This document shows positions 24,001-33,795 of a stretch of 64,000 bases of DNA, in pieces. Position numbers and translations under genes: made by a program. The notes beneath the pieces were generated by a model. It was given only the letters and a program-made list of their open reading frames with translations, did not search any database and was not told the DNA's origin. Numbering within the stretch: position 1 is the first letter of the stretch; the number at the start of each line of letters is the position of its first letter. The DNA is taken from assembly GCA_964036275.1 (NCBI GenBank), contig OZ038435.1, positions 34,227,728-34,291,727 of the forward strand, read 5' to 3'. Source of the stretch: Litoditis marina (taxonomy: Eukaryota; Nematoda; Chromadorea; Rhabditida; Rhabditidae).

Positions 24001-26119
24001 GTGGATGGAGATTAGTGTATCTTATGACTTTGACCACAAAAAAAGAAAAGAAAACCTACGAACTGTCCTCATTCTTGCAGACTTTCGAGTCAGTTGTGAC
24101 ACACGGCTCTTCATCCAATCCTAACCGCTCTCGGGCCTGAATACACTTGTTGAAACGGCAATAATTCACAACTGAAATGGTTATAGCTACACTCTTACTT
24201 AAAATACCCCCTTATTCTGATATTGGCTGATGCTCACTTTTGCCCGTTTCCGTTTGCTCATGCTCAGCTTATTCGCCCCGATTCGGAACTATTTCACGTA
24301 TGGCTACACTACTTTCGATGGTTTTTTGATGAACTGTGATTTTTCAGTATATGCGGGTAATTTATTTTTTATAGGTTTGTAACAAAACCAACTTTTCTCA
24401 TGGCATCTTTCGAGACGGAGATAGGCTTGTTCGACGCAGTCATGAATCCCATGGAGGGAGTCAGTGGGGTCCTTCCGGCTAAACTGAAATGGAGATGTGC
24501 TAATTAACTGACTATTTAACAGGATTCGTGGTATAGTATAGTACGCTGCGCAAAATCTGATAAATTGAAAATAGTGTCACTTCGTAGTTCCGGTGTGTCA
24601 TTTTAGATAAGCAAAATAATATTTAGCATAGATTGAACCTTAAACCACGGTTGTTATTAAAAAAACAGAAAACAGCTAAGATTTTCCGGCTTGAACGTTG
24701 ATTTTGAACGACTAAAAACGAAGGCCACGTCTAGACTCGTTTGATTTGTCTAGACGATAAATAAAGTAGCAAACCAGACGTTATGGGAATGTGAGCCCCA
24801 AAATTATAGGAAAGGTGTGAATACTCACAGATTACTTTCAACCGCTCTGCTAGTGTCTTTTTCTTCGTTGGTATCGAAAAGCGTACGACGGACTTCTTTA
24901 AGAGAGTTCGCATTGACCTCTACTTTTTTGTTAAAAGCTGTCATGAATCCATTGAAATTTGGCACAGTAGAAACAGACTGCCGCGCCGGTTCAATCGGGC
25001 TGCACGACATTTCTGTTCTGAAAAAGTTGTTCTATTGGCTATACCTTGCTACAATTGCTTGATTTCTGAAATTACTCTCTTTTATGTTTTCCACTGAGAA
25101 ATAGTTATTCTGTATGATCACACCAATTGGAATTGGTAGATACGGTAACTCAACTGATACTCGAACATGAACAGTGCGGGAAAAACAGATGAAAAAAGAG
25201 GGTATATCGAATGAAGATAATGGGGTTAGGGAATAAGTATCTAAAAATTAACGAAACAAAAACAAGGCGAAGTACTCGTTTACAGAAATATAGAATCAAA
25301 ATTGATGACAAGATTACCTCTCAGCCGAATCCTGAACATCATGAAACAGATGACGAGTTTCCAAAATTGATTTTTCTGTGACTTCAATCCTTTTATTAGA
25401 GGCTGTCATGAAACCGGCAAACGGTGGCATGACAGTTTTTATCGAGACAGCCGGTCTGTAAGAAATGTAACTACTTGAAAACTTGACGTAATATAAAGAC
25501 TTAACGTAATGTAACTTAATATATTGAAGTGACTTTCTCGAGACGGCCATTCTGTAACGATTAACGAACGTAACTAATTCCTGAATCACCTGTCCCTATT
25601 GTGTACCACGCCAATTATGTTTACAAACTCATCGAACTAGTGACAAAAATGGCTGGAATCGCATTGTGGCATAACAGATCAGTTCAGAACTAGCTGCAAA
25701 AATGACGGCGTTATCAAAAAACGTAAATGTACATTCAGAACAGCGAGAACGGAAAAGCCTTAATACAAATTCTGGTTAATGGTTTTTAATCACTATACGA
25801 GCTTAGGTTTGAGAACGTCTCAACGCCAAACTTAACTTAACTCAGTAATGAACTCCCCATCATGGACGAAACTCAAAATTACAAGTGGGAAAGGACTAAG
25901 GAGAAGCATTACATTCAAAATTCGAAGACTGTTGTCTGTTGTATGGAAAATGTTTAAAAATAAAACTAACTCTTCGAAGCTGTCATCGAAAGAATCGTGT
26001 TCTTCTTCTTCTTCTTCGTGGCGTCTTTTTAGTCCATGGTGCGCGAGTTCTGTTTGTTGGTGTGAAACAAAGGAAGAACTTGGCTGAGGACACCCGACAC
26101 AATCACCATTTAAGGGCAT
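18001..26119 (-). CDS. BRCA2: BRCA2-like protein: seven BRC repeats fused to RPA70-like OB/zinc-ribbon domains
   Basis: Exons: 26119-25971, 25455-25318, 25017-24829, 24483-24393, 24136-24060, 23601-23440, 23127-22960, 22550-22401, 22211-22065, 21874-21767, 21443-21288, 20933-20811, 20575-20511, 20388-20334, 20215-20129, 19919-19731, 19362-19226, 18963-18858, 18633-18534, 18135-18001. Seven BRC motifs (Fxx[AS]..LF/LL; e.g. GFTSAAGKAIPVSEE, KKARHLFNSE) bind RAD51. A FVTPFKRPAFVSPL segment resembles the BRCA2 Phe-Pro motif. Next come an OB-fold-like part (IEGVVLTVASCSP) and a region matching RPA70 DBD-C: YLGCTRCKRKM, FCEKCK (Cys4 zinc ribbon), FYVLNAELFDFSG, VTIFD, AKLLGEDADE. Expected role: nuclear RAD51 loading on RPA-coated single-stranded DNA. 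Every junction is in phase except 21767 to 21443, where a small exon or alternative site is missing. The C-terminal end (TAG 18003-18001) may be short. Human-type helical, OB1 and tower domains are not seen. Confidence 0.78.
18277..18470. repeat. Two-copy direct repeat, unit about 98 bp
   Basis: ACATTTCGGTAAAGTCTGCA begins both units (18277 and 18375), and both end near TAGTATAAATATG. Imperfect tandem duplication inside an intron of the BRC-RPA gene. Confidence 0.75.
19535..19688. repeat. Fold-back element in BRC-RPA intron
   Basis: GTTGGTTTTCTTGTTAGACC with ACACGAGG at the left is mirrored as CCTCGTGT with GGTCTAACAAGAAAACCAAC at the right, enclosing about 75 bp. MITE-like, non-coding. Confidence 0.8.
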
Positions 26120-26661
26120 GTGCCTGAAAGCGTATAGTAGAAAATGTTACTCTAGAACAACTTGATATTTCAATTTTCAATGAATTTTTTTAATCTAATC
26201 TAGCAGGAAAGTGATAACGAGTAGAAGAAACAAAATCAACAGAAACGATTGTTGTATGCCCGAAAACTGTTTATATGGTTTTTATAATACTTATAACAGA
26301 AAGAATTAGACAAAACTGGACTCAGAATGATGTTTGATAACTAATAACGAACGGAAAGAAGAAAATGTAAGAATTGAACGAGTTTCAATTATTTGTCGAA
26401 TTTTTGAAATATTGCTTTTCGCGCAAATATTAAAGGGTGGAATACCGTATCACAAGTGACAGCGGGGCGCGTTTGAAGAGGGCGCATCAATCGACCAAAC
26501 AGTAACCGACCGAAAAATGTAATAATTAACCTAAAAAATAAATCTTCATTATAGGAATTTTATACTATTGGAAAAGTACTATTTTGTTCACTTCTTTGTG
26601 TCAATCAAATTACGCTATCGGACTATCGGAGACAAGACGTTAATCGTAGAAAACCGGGAAA
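26120..26661. promoter_or_regulatory. 5' flank of BRC-RPA gene, with 3' splice site before the start codon
   Basis: On the minus strand CTTTCAG ends 4 nt before the ATG at 26119 (AG at 26125-26124). This points to a trans-splice acceptor or an unseen 5' exon. The LTR retrotransposon starts about 540 bp upstream, so the promoter region is short. Confidence 0.4.
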
Positions 26662-26975
26662 AGTTACAAACAGAAGTTTGTGTAATAATGATATCGATGA
26701 TAGAAATAGCAATAATTAGTGGAAAGCCACTAAAATAGAAACACGAAAACGCTTTTAGAGAGACTTTATTAATATAAAAATAGAGTATGCGCGATTTACT
26801 TTACAAAAGAGAGAAGAGAAAACTAAACAGAGAGAACAACAACTGAAAATAAACCAGCCAGCCCGAATATGATGATATTAAAGGACTGCGATGGGCGCGG
26901 CGAGACCCATATTTGTAAACGCAGTACAACGTAATGGTGGAAATAATAACAGACATAGTATCACAATACGTAACA
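26662..26975 (-). repeat. LTR (3' LTR in element sense)
   Basis: 314 bp, bounded by AGTTAC..GTAACA on the plus strand. It matches 29556-29869 at a constant offset of 2894 with no difference noticed by eye. Confidence 0.92.
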
Positions 26976-27061
26976 TCCCGGGGGTCGGGAGAAGCGTCGA
27001 CCCGACGCTGCTAGACATGACATAAAATAAAAGCATGGGTCGATGAATGAGCACATGACTA

Positions 27062-29125
27062 TCAACAATATCTTCTCTGCCTGTTCCAATAGGCCATTCT
27101 TCTCGGATGGTATTCTTGCACGGGGTTCTCATACTGGACAACTCTCGCTGACTGGGATCTGAAGGTGATCCCAGTGTTAGGATCTTCTTTCTTCAGGTCT
27201 TCTTTCTTCCGGTCTTCTCTCAACTCTCGGACAATTCTAGACGCGAAACTTTCTTTCTTCGGATCTTCTTTCACCACGAACGAACTTCGGACATACCCTC
27301 CAGGAGGACCAGGTTTCGGAACTTCTCCAGCATTGCAATTCTGAGCAATGTGTCCAAGGCCATTGCACTTGAAACACCTTCTCCCCTCCCTCTGTGTTGA
27401 TCTTACATCATCACTTGCTTTGAAAGGCGTACCAACTATCTTGTCGGTAGACGTGTCATTGCGGTAGAACCTTTTGTCAGGCAATGAACTCCGATTTCTA
27501 TCCATACGTAATGCGAGTCGCTTTACTTCCTCATATGCTTGACTCTCTTCTGAATCCTCCAATGCATTCACCAAATGTACCGCTTCCTGCCAGTGTCGCA
27601 ATTGCTGGTACAGTATATCAGCTCGTGTCATTGAAAGAGCCTCATCTGACAGCTGCGGGTAAGCTTTTCCAGTTAGCAATTCCAGTCTCACACAGAATTT
27701 TGCCACAGACTCATCCCTTGACTTGTACAGGCTTCTCACACTTGACATTGCCTTCACCGTCTCAATCCTTCCTGCCTCGTTCATTCTCAACTTCATGGCC
27801 CACACTAGCCGGTCAAACGATCCTTCTCGGTCTTCCCTTTTCAGAATCTTGAAATGATCTCTTGCCGATCCAGTCAGTTTCTCCACTAACATATCCCTTA
27901 GATGATCATCTCTCCACACTTCCTTAGGATACCTGATCAGAAAAGATTTCACATATGCTGACCATGGCTGAGAGCCATCCCCACTGAAATTACCAATGGG
28001 CGGTGCAGCTTGTGACCTCATGAACTCATACATCATTGACTTTTCTGAATCGCTCTCGCGTGTCTGCAAAAGATCACGCCCCAGAGATTGATCAGCTTGT
28101 CCCATATGTGTTCTGCCATGATTACTCCTCTGATCGCCGAACCAATGAAAATCCTGTGGTGACACATTGTATCCACCACAATTATCTCCTTCTCTCACTT
28201 GACTGTCCTTCCAAGTGTTCACCTTATCCCTGCTTTCTCGCACAACGGACCCAGTCATCAATACTGACCCCACTGTACTTCCGCTGTTAGACCTCACATA
28301 GCCATCTATCGATCTTCCTTGCTTCACTCTATTGAATCGCTCAATAAGCTTATCAAAATCTTCATCCTTCACACTTGACTTCTTGTTCTCCCCATTTGTC
28401 ACATCAACAACCGAGTTCCTTTCGATGCTTTCCAATTGCTTCTTCTCAAGCTCTTCACATCTCATAACTCTGTTGACACACTTCTCAGCAACCACACTTT
28501 GATCACAGTCCAAAGTAGTACACACACTATTCAACACATCTTCCTTGACCTTCACTGTATCAACCACATCCTCCTCACCACATCCTAACACGTGGCAAAT
28601 CTCTTGCACAATTGCTCCACTGTTGGTTGCCAAAGCCACCAAATTCTTCACGTCCACCGCTGTTATGATTTGTGCACGTCTCAAGGTATTCTGCAATTCT
28701 TCATCAACCTCTCGTGTCCCATTGTGCTTGGTACCAACCACCATGTTGACCAACTTCTCCAATGCCTCCGCTTCCCTGCGAATATCCATCATTGCATCCT
28801 CCCTTTGCGTTCCCAATCTTGTATGCTTGCTTATCTCCTTCTCAGCATACATCACCAATCGCGTCACTGACTTCAATATCACTGCTTCCATTCCCGATGG
28901 TTGAACCTCAGTCTCATGTACACTGTCTGCCTCTCTGGGCTCCCTAGGCGCACCTCTTTCGACTGTTCCACTTCTTCCTGACAATCTTGACATACTGTTC
29001 CCACTCTCCATAGCAGTGTGTAAATCGTTCTCGTTTCCTTGTCCTTGTTCACTCATGCTTGTGTTGTTGCTCACTGTACCCATTGATTTCCAATACCAAA
29101 TTGAAAAATTGGGCAGCGATTTCAC
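27062..29125 (-). CDS. Retrotransposon Gag-like protein with zinc knuckle
   Basis: An intact 687-residue ORF without introns. Near residues 582-596 it has one CCHC zinc knuckle (CFKCNGLGHIAQNC, CX2CX4HX4C) for RNA packaging. Before it is a region of retrotransposon capsid type, with W..Y, a leucine-rich helix (LVEKLTGSARDHF) and FDRLVWAMKLR. The N-terminal half is charged and probably helical. Composition and lack of introns differ from the host genes. No protease or polymerase frame follows, either directly or by frameshift, before the LTR. The intact frame and matching LTRs argue for recent insertion with proteins supplied by a related full-length element. A domesticated gag is the alternative, but the flanking LTRs speak against it. 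Confidence 0.85.
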   Translation of the reverse strand: MKSLPNFSIWYWKSMGTVSNNTSMSEQGQGNENDLHTAMESGNSMSRLSGRSGTVERGAPREPREADSVHETEVQPSGMEAVILKSVTRLVMYAEKEISKHTRLGTQREDAMMDIRREAEALEKLVNMVVGTKHNGTREVDEELQNTLRRAQIITAVDVKNLVALATNSGAIVQEICHVLGCGEEDVVDTVKVKEDVLNSVCTTLDCDQSVVAEKCVNRVMRCEELEKKQLESIERNSVVDVTNGENKKSSVKDEDFDKLIERFNRVKQGRSIDGYVRSNSGSTVGSVLMTGSVVRESRDKVNTWKDSQVREGDNCGGYNVSPQDFHWFGDQRSNHGRTHMGQADQSLGRDLLQTRESDSEKSMMYEFMRSQAAPPIGNFSGDGSQPWSAYVKSFLIRYPKEVWRDDHLRDMLVEKLTGSARDHFKILKREDREGSFDRLVWAMKLRMNEAGRIETVKAMSSVRSLYKSRDESVAKFCVRLELLTGKAYPQLSDEALSMTRADILYQQLRHWQEAVHLVNALEDSEESQAYEEVKRLALRMDRNRSSLPDKRFYRNDTSTDKIVGTPFKASDDVRSTQREGRRCFKCNGLGHIAQNCNAGEVPKPGPPGGYVRSSFVVKEDPKKESFASRIVRELREDRKKEDLKKEDPNTGITFRSQSARVVQYENPVQEYHPRRMAYWNRQRRYC

Positions 29126-29555
29126 CGTACCACCACCAAAGAAAGGTCTGAAAATGAAAAATCGGACAGCAATTCCCCTTGGAAAAATGCTATTTTATAC
29201 CGAGAATTCACTCAGATGCCACTTCGGCAGGGTCGGTGACGATACCTACGGTCGCTTACTGACCTGAATATCTCACAACAAACAACAAAATATAAACTGA
29301 TTCCCGCTTGACAGGTCACAGTGTTACTGAGTCTCGCTTGACCAGACGCAGCCAATACAATACCGATCTCTTCGTACAAGAGTTATACCGGCTAATAGAA
29401 TGTCACTCTCTTCGTGCAAGAGATATAGGCGACAAACTATCAATAAACAGGACAAGAAAATTTGAAAAATGCACAAATATAATTAATTAATGGGCCTTTT
29501 CCTCAAAAAGAATTTCGCGCACTAGCTATCTATCGATCGAGCGGTTCGGCCCCCA

Positions 29556-29869
29556 AGTTACAAACAGAAGTTTGTGTAATAATGATATCGATGATAGAAA
29601 TAGCAATAATTAGTGGAAAGCCACTAAAATAGAAACACGAAAACGCTTTTAGAGAGACTTTATTAATATAAAAATAGAGTATGCGCGATTTACTTTACAA
29701 AAGAGAGAAGAGAAAACTAAACAGAGAGAACAACAACTGAAAATAAACCAGCCAGCCCGAATATGATGATATTAAAGGACTGCGATGGGCGCGGCGAGAC
29801 CCATATTTGTAAACGCAGTACAACGTAATGGTGGAAATAATAACAGACATAGTATCACAATACGTAACA
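29556..29869 (-). repeat. LTR (5' LTR in element sense)
   Basis: Partner of 26662-26975, same length and sequence. The next base block toward the interior reads TGGGGGCCGAACC in the element's sense, a plausible tRNA primer-binding site. Confidence 0.92.
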
Positions 29870-29873
29870 GAAA

Positions 29874-30715
29874 TGTAATAATTATCATGTGAAATAAATG
29901 TTCTACAGGACTACAGGTCATGGGTACTTTTGGAAAGAAAAATAATAGTGATACTCAGGTTTTCTGGAACTCTCACAACTTGGAAATGCGGCCATTGTCC
30001 AATCAATGCAATACAATACAATACAATAGTTTATTACGGAATCAGAACCTCTCAATGATTCAAGGAAATTGGAGCTGGATTTAAACGCAGAAATCGTTAA
30101 TGTTGAAGAGTCTCATATATTATAACAGTTACGTATTTGTATTATTGTTTCTGCACAAATGGTTTGAGGTGAATGTTTTTGCTATACACCACAATGCTTG
30201 ATTGCACAAGCTGTCGCTAACTAGTCGGAAGTCATTAGTTCAGGTGTATTTCCGGTCGGGCCACCACCCATTTTTTTGACAGAACTACTAGTTATGGAAA
30301 CTCCAGTAAATATATATCCTGGCGTACGTTACACTTCTTAATTTTTCGTTGTTGTTTTCAGTTTTGGCTACTTTTTATAAGAATATGTAGGGTTGCTCTT
30401 CAAAACAAGCGTGTACGGTGGATGTTGTTCTATCCCGATGTGTTTGTAGTTTGATCCCGTTGCTCTTCGGTTCTCGTTAAACATGGCGGGAACCGAGGTC
30501 AAACTCCAAGTAGGATTTGGTCTCCACCTACTCTTTGCGTGTTGATTACTTAGAACTGACTTCTCACTTGATCTTTGATTGGAAACATCCATAAACAATA
30601 TTTGTCTGTCAGAGTTTGTTGGTTTTTGAACACCTAAAGGCCGAATATTTTTTCAGTTCTCACCGTTTGGTTATTAAATACGACTGTTGAATTGCAATAC
30701 ATTTTATAGACACTC
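29874..30715. other. Intergenic with short palindromes
   Basis: Contains a (AATAC)n-like stretch near 30010 and a family-B palindrome at about 30438-30512. The last bases, TTTTATAG, form a 3' splice site 6 nt before the next start codon (AG at 30708-30709). No gene seen. Confidence 0.45.
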
Positions 30716-33700
30716 ATGAGATTAGTTTGGAAATGGCTCTTCAATCGACAGGGAAATAACGTGCATCCTGTCCAAGGATCGTCTATTTTTCGAACCAAGG
30801 TATGCACTATTTCTCCTGCGAATAGAAATAAAACTGGGAAACTTTAAAAATAATTCGAAAGCTGATAATGACAGCATAACCTATTAACTAACTCGTTTCT
30901 GAACTGAAAATAACCTTCGCATTTCAGACATCAGTGGTGGAACTTGCGTTGTCACTAGCCTGTCTCAGAGTACCACAAAGAAAGTTCTATTCACTCTACT
31001 CAGTTATATTGCTGGTCTTACTCGCAGGTACACTCCATGAGAAGTTGTCCCAAGTTTTATGTTTAGAACGCAACTCTATCTTTTTCACAAGTTCGCCCAT
31101 TTCTAATGTCAAGAATCAAGAAAATTAGGATGTAGGCTGTAAATTTTTATTCATTTGATTTCCATTCAACTTGATAACCTTTTCCACCACTAATCTCCAG
31201 TGGGATTGCGTGTCAACGTATTTTCCGACGGTTGCGTGTTGTTATTTGAATGCGTAAAGTGTTTGTATAGCAGATTTGCAAGAAAGTTTGCAAATTCATT
31301 CAAGCCCATTGTCGAAGTTTCACTGCCAGGCTGCTAAAGAGAAATCTGTTTCAAAAACTAACATCTCTTCTCTTCTCTTGATGATTCAGTTATAGGTGAT
31401 GTTCTGCTTCTTGTTCTCTATACCCCCAGCCAGCTGTTATTCATATCAGAAGAGGACTTCGCGGAATTCTATTTATTTTCCACAGCACTCGCTTCAATCA
31501 TTTGTGCTATCACAATACTTCCCATACGTTCCAAGGATTTCAATAATATTTTCATAGACCCGTATGACACCAAGAGAAATTTGTCACCAAAAAGGTAGAT
31601 CGTAGACAGTTTGTGACCATAGTCGTAGTTTGATCTGTGAACACAGTAGAGGTTATAGTCGTCGCCAAAGGAAAGGCGGGAGGGTACTGTATATCTCACT
31701 TTCCGCTGTGTATACACACATGCCTTCGATTTCAAAGTTTCCCGATTATGTGCTCTAATAGCGTAGTGGTTAGCGCCTTGCTACGAAACTTTTGCTCGCA
31801 GGTTCGATTCCGGCGAGAGACAGAAATTAATGAATTTGGCACTCACTATATTATGCATTTCCACTGCATCTCCATTTGATCAAACTACGGACTACGAACG
31901 CCTCACCTCAAATGCAGAGCCACCCCCACCACGTTAGCCTGCTCCTCCATGAGCGGCTAATGTGTTTCGAGTCGATTCTACGTCAAACTTGCTGATGGTT
32001 TTATCCCAAACTAAATTTGGTTCACATAGTTTTGTTTCGGTTTCATGGGATGATATAAATACTATCGCACAGGGACCGCCTTAAACTCACGTGGAATACT
32101 TCACTGAACTGAACTTACATCTACTCTTATTGATTATTTTTGGATAAACCATTCCATTTTCAGGAGCCACTCGTTCACTACATTCTGCTTCGTTTTCGCA
32201 GCAACACTGGCTGTTTTTAATACTTCTCTGACGATGGTAACGAAGTTCCACAATATTTCCGCCTTTTCTTTCCTGATATTTTTGTGTTGTTTATTGTCTT
32301 CTGTGCGAACCGTCTTTGCCACATTATTTCTCATATTGGCCGGTCTGAAAACGGCAGCTGGTTTGAAGGATCTGTCAGCTGATATAGCATCATTTACTGG
32401 AGGGCCATTGCAGCTTCTCGCATTCAAACTACAGGTAAATTTTGTATTCACCTTCACATACTGCTCAGAAAGTTTGGCACTAGAGAGCACTGAGATCAAT
32501 GAGGGCGTAGACAGGCTAAGACAGTCTACTTCACTCTGATCTGCATATTCTCTCGTCGAGGCCAAATGTGACCAATCTGCTGGAAATTGTTCAGCTGACC
32601 AAACCAAATTCATTGAAACCTAAGGCCGCTAAAACCACGAGGCTCAAATTCGGCACATTAAAAATCCCCTCATCACCCCGTACACAAATCGCGCATTGAA
32701 TACACGTAATATGAATACACGAGCACGTACATGTTTCTCTGTAGTTTGTCTGCTTGCCGGTCGAAATTTGATAGCTGTGGCGTGTATAGAGTTCAAACTA
32801 CAAATCTGTGGTCATCTGGACCTATTGCAGCGTCTTACCGTATGTCTGCGATGTCTGGCTCCGCCGTGTGCCACCTACTTGTCAATATCTCTGACCTCTC
32901 TGTTAATTCTACTGTATTCTGTGCTCGATTCATCTCATATACTATGCATAATACTCGTTTATATATCGGTTGTACCTAACCTGCTGTTGATATTCACATT
33001 CGTCTACCTCCACTATCAGGTGAGGAAACTCAGAAGAAGTTTCGATATGTATGAGAAGATTCAGTGAAGTGAACGATAGAAAAAAAAAACGAAAAGTCCG
33101 GCATATACATGAATACGGCTCCAAGAAAAAAACTGACATTTCACTGTAAAATTTTAAAAAGTGTTACTGTGCAATTACTTCTGAAATATTTAATAATAGG
33201 TTTTAGAATTTTTTTTCCAGACCCGACAACTTGAAAATGGCGCGCTCCGCATATTTGATCTACAGGGTATGGCTGGAAGTCCTTCTGTTATGGTGAGTTC
33301 ACAACTTTAACAGATACTGTCATCAGCAATAACAACTTTCTCGTGTGATCGATGGTACAAAACATCAAATATAACTTGAATCCCATTACCAGAAATATTT
33401 GAAACTCTTGAACGTGCCAGGTGATTTTCCCTAAAGTCGTCGCCAACGGAAAGGCGGAAGGGTTGTGTATATCTCACTTTCCGCTGTGTATGCACACATG
33501 TCCTCGATTTCAAAGCTTTCCGGTCGTGTGTTCTAATGGCGCTGTGGTTGGCGCCCTGCTACGAAACTTTTGCTCGCAGGTTCGATTCCGGCAATAGACA
33601 GAAATTTATAAATTTGGCACTCGCTATAATTTACTCGATTACTGAATTTAGTTTCAGATCTCCTACTTTACCTACCTCTCCCGCCTTAGTCTACTACCAT

Positions 33701-33795
33701 ATATGCGCCTGTTCGGGATCATCGAAGTGTCTCCCCGGAATATGTTTTGGATTTTCATGACATTTGCACTCTTTGCCATTAAAACCTTGTACTAA
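30716..33795 (+). CDS. Multi-pass membrane protein, family not recognised
   Basis: Seven exons, all in phase: 30716-30799, 30928-31027, 31390-31594, 32164-32434, 32831-33019, 33221-33292, 33658-33795 (TAA). About 350 residues with six or seven hydrophobic helices: FYSLYSVILLVLLAG, VLLLVLYTPSQLLF, FYLFSTALASIICAITILPI, FTTFCFVFAATLAVF, FLIFLCCLLSSVRTVF, a long double span SISLTSLLILLYSV to LLLIFT, and a C-terminal WIFMTFALFAIKTLY. Soluble domains are small; there is no signal peptide. Start chosen at the ATG that follows a 3' splice site by 6 nt. The introns contain two SINE-1 copies. A divergent chemoreceptor is possible, but I see no family motif. The neighbouring gene at 34951-36531 is also multi-pass. 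Confidence 0.7.
31657..31850 (+). repeat. tRNA-derived SINE-1, copy b
   Basis: Head AGTCGTCGCCAAAGGAAAGG, A-box-like ATAGCGTAGTGGTTAGCG, B-box GGTTCGATTCC, tail ending CACTCACTATA. TTAT on both sides may be the target duplication. It is nested in a family-B palindrome, whose arms CGTAGTTTGATC and GATCAAACTACG lie just outside. Confidence 0.85.
33435..33629 (+). repeat. tRNA-derived SINE-1, copy c
   Basis: Same head, GGTTCGATTCC B-box and GGCACTCGCTATA tail as copy b. Lies in the last intron of the multi-pass protein gene. Confidence 0.85.

Larger units (their letters stand above)
26658..29873 (-). mobile_element. gag-only LTR retrotransposon with target-site duplication
   Basis: Two near-identical 314-bp LTRs (26662-26975 and 29556-29869) flank a 2.6-kb interior with a single gag ORF on the minus strand. 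The 4-bp GAAA on each side (26658-26661, 29870-29873) is a target-site duplication. In the element's sense the LTRs begin TGTTAC and end GTAACT. A candidate primer-binding site starting TGG directly follows the 5' LTR (about 29555-29538). Only about 86 bp lie between the gag stop and the 3' LTR, so reverse transcriptase, RNase H, protease and integrase are absent: a non-autonomous (TR-GAG-like) element. Confidence 0.9.

Noticed and set aside
25535..25557. An eighth BRC exon next to BRC1
   Set aside because: ACAGAATGGCCGTCTCGAGA resembles the start of the BRC1 exon, but no BRC core or splice donor follows; probably a short duplicated remnant.
26878..27141. A pol fragment overlapping the end of gag
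   Set aside because: The 87-residue frame shows no protease or reverse-transcriptase motif, and only 86 bp remain between the gag stop and the LTR.
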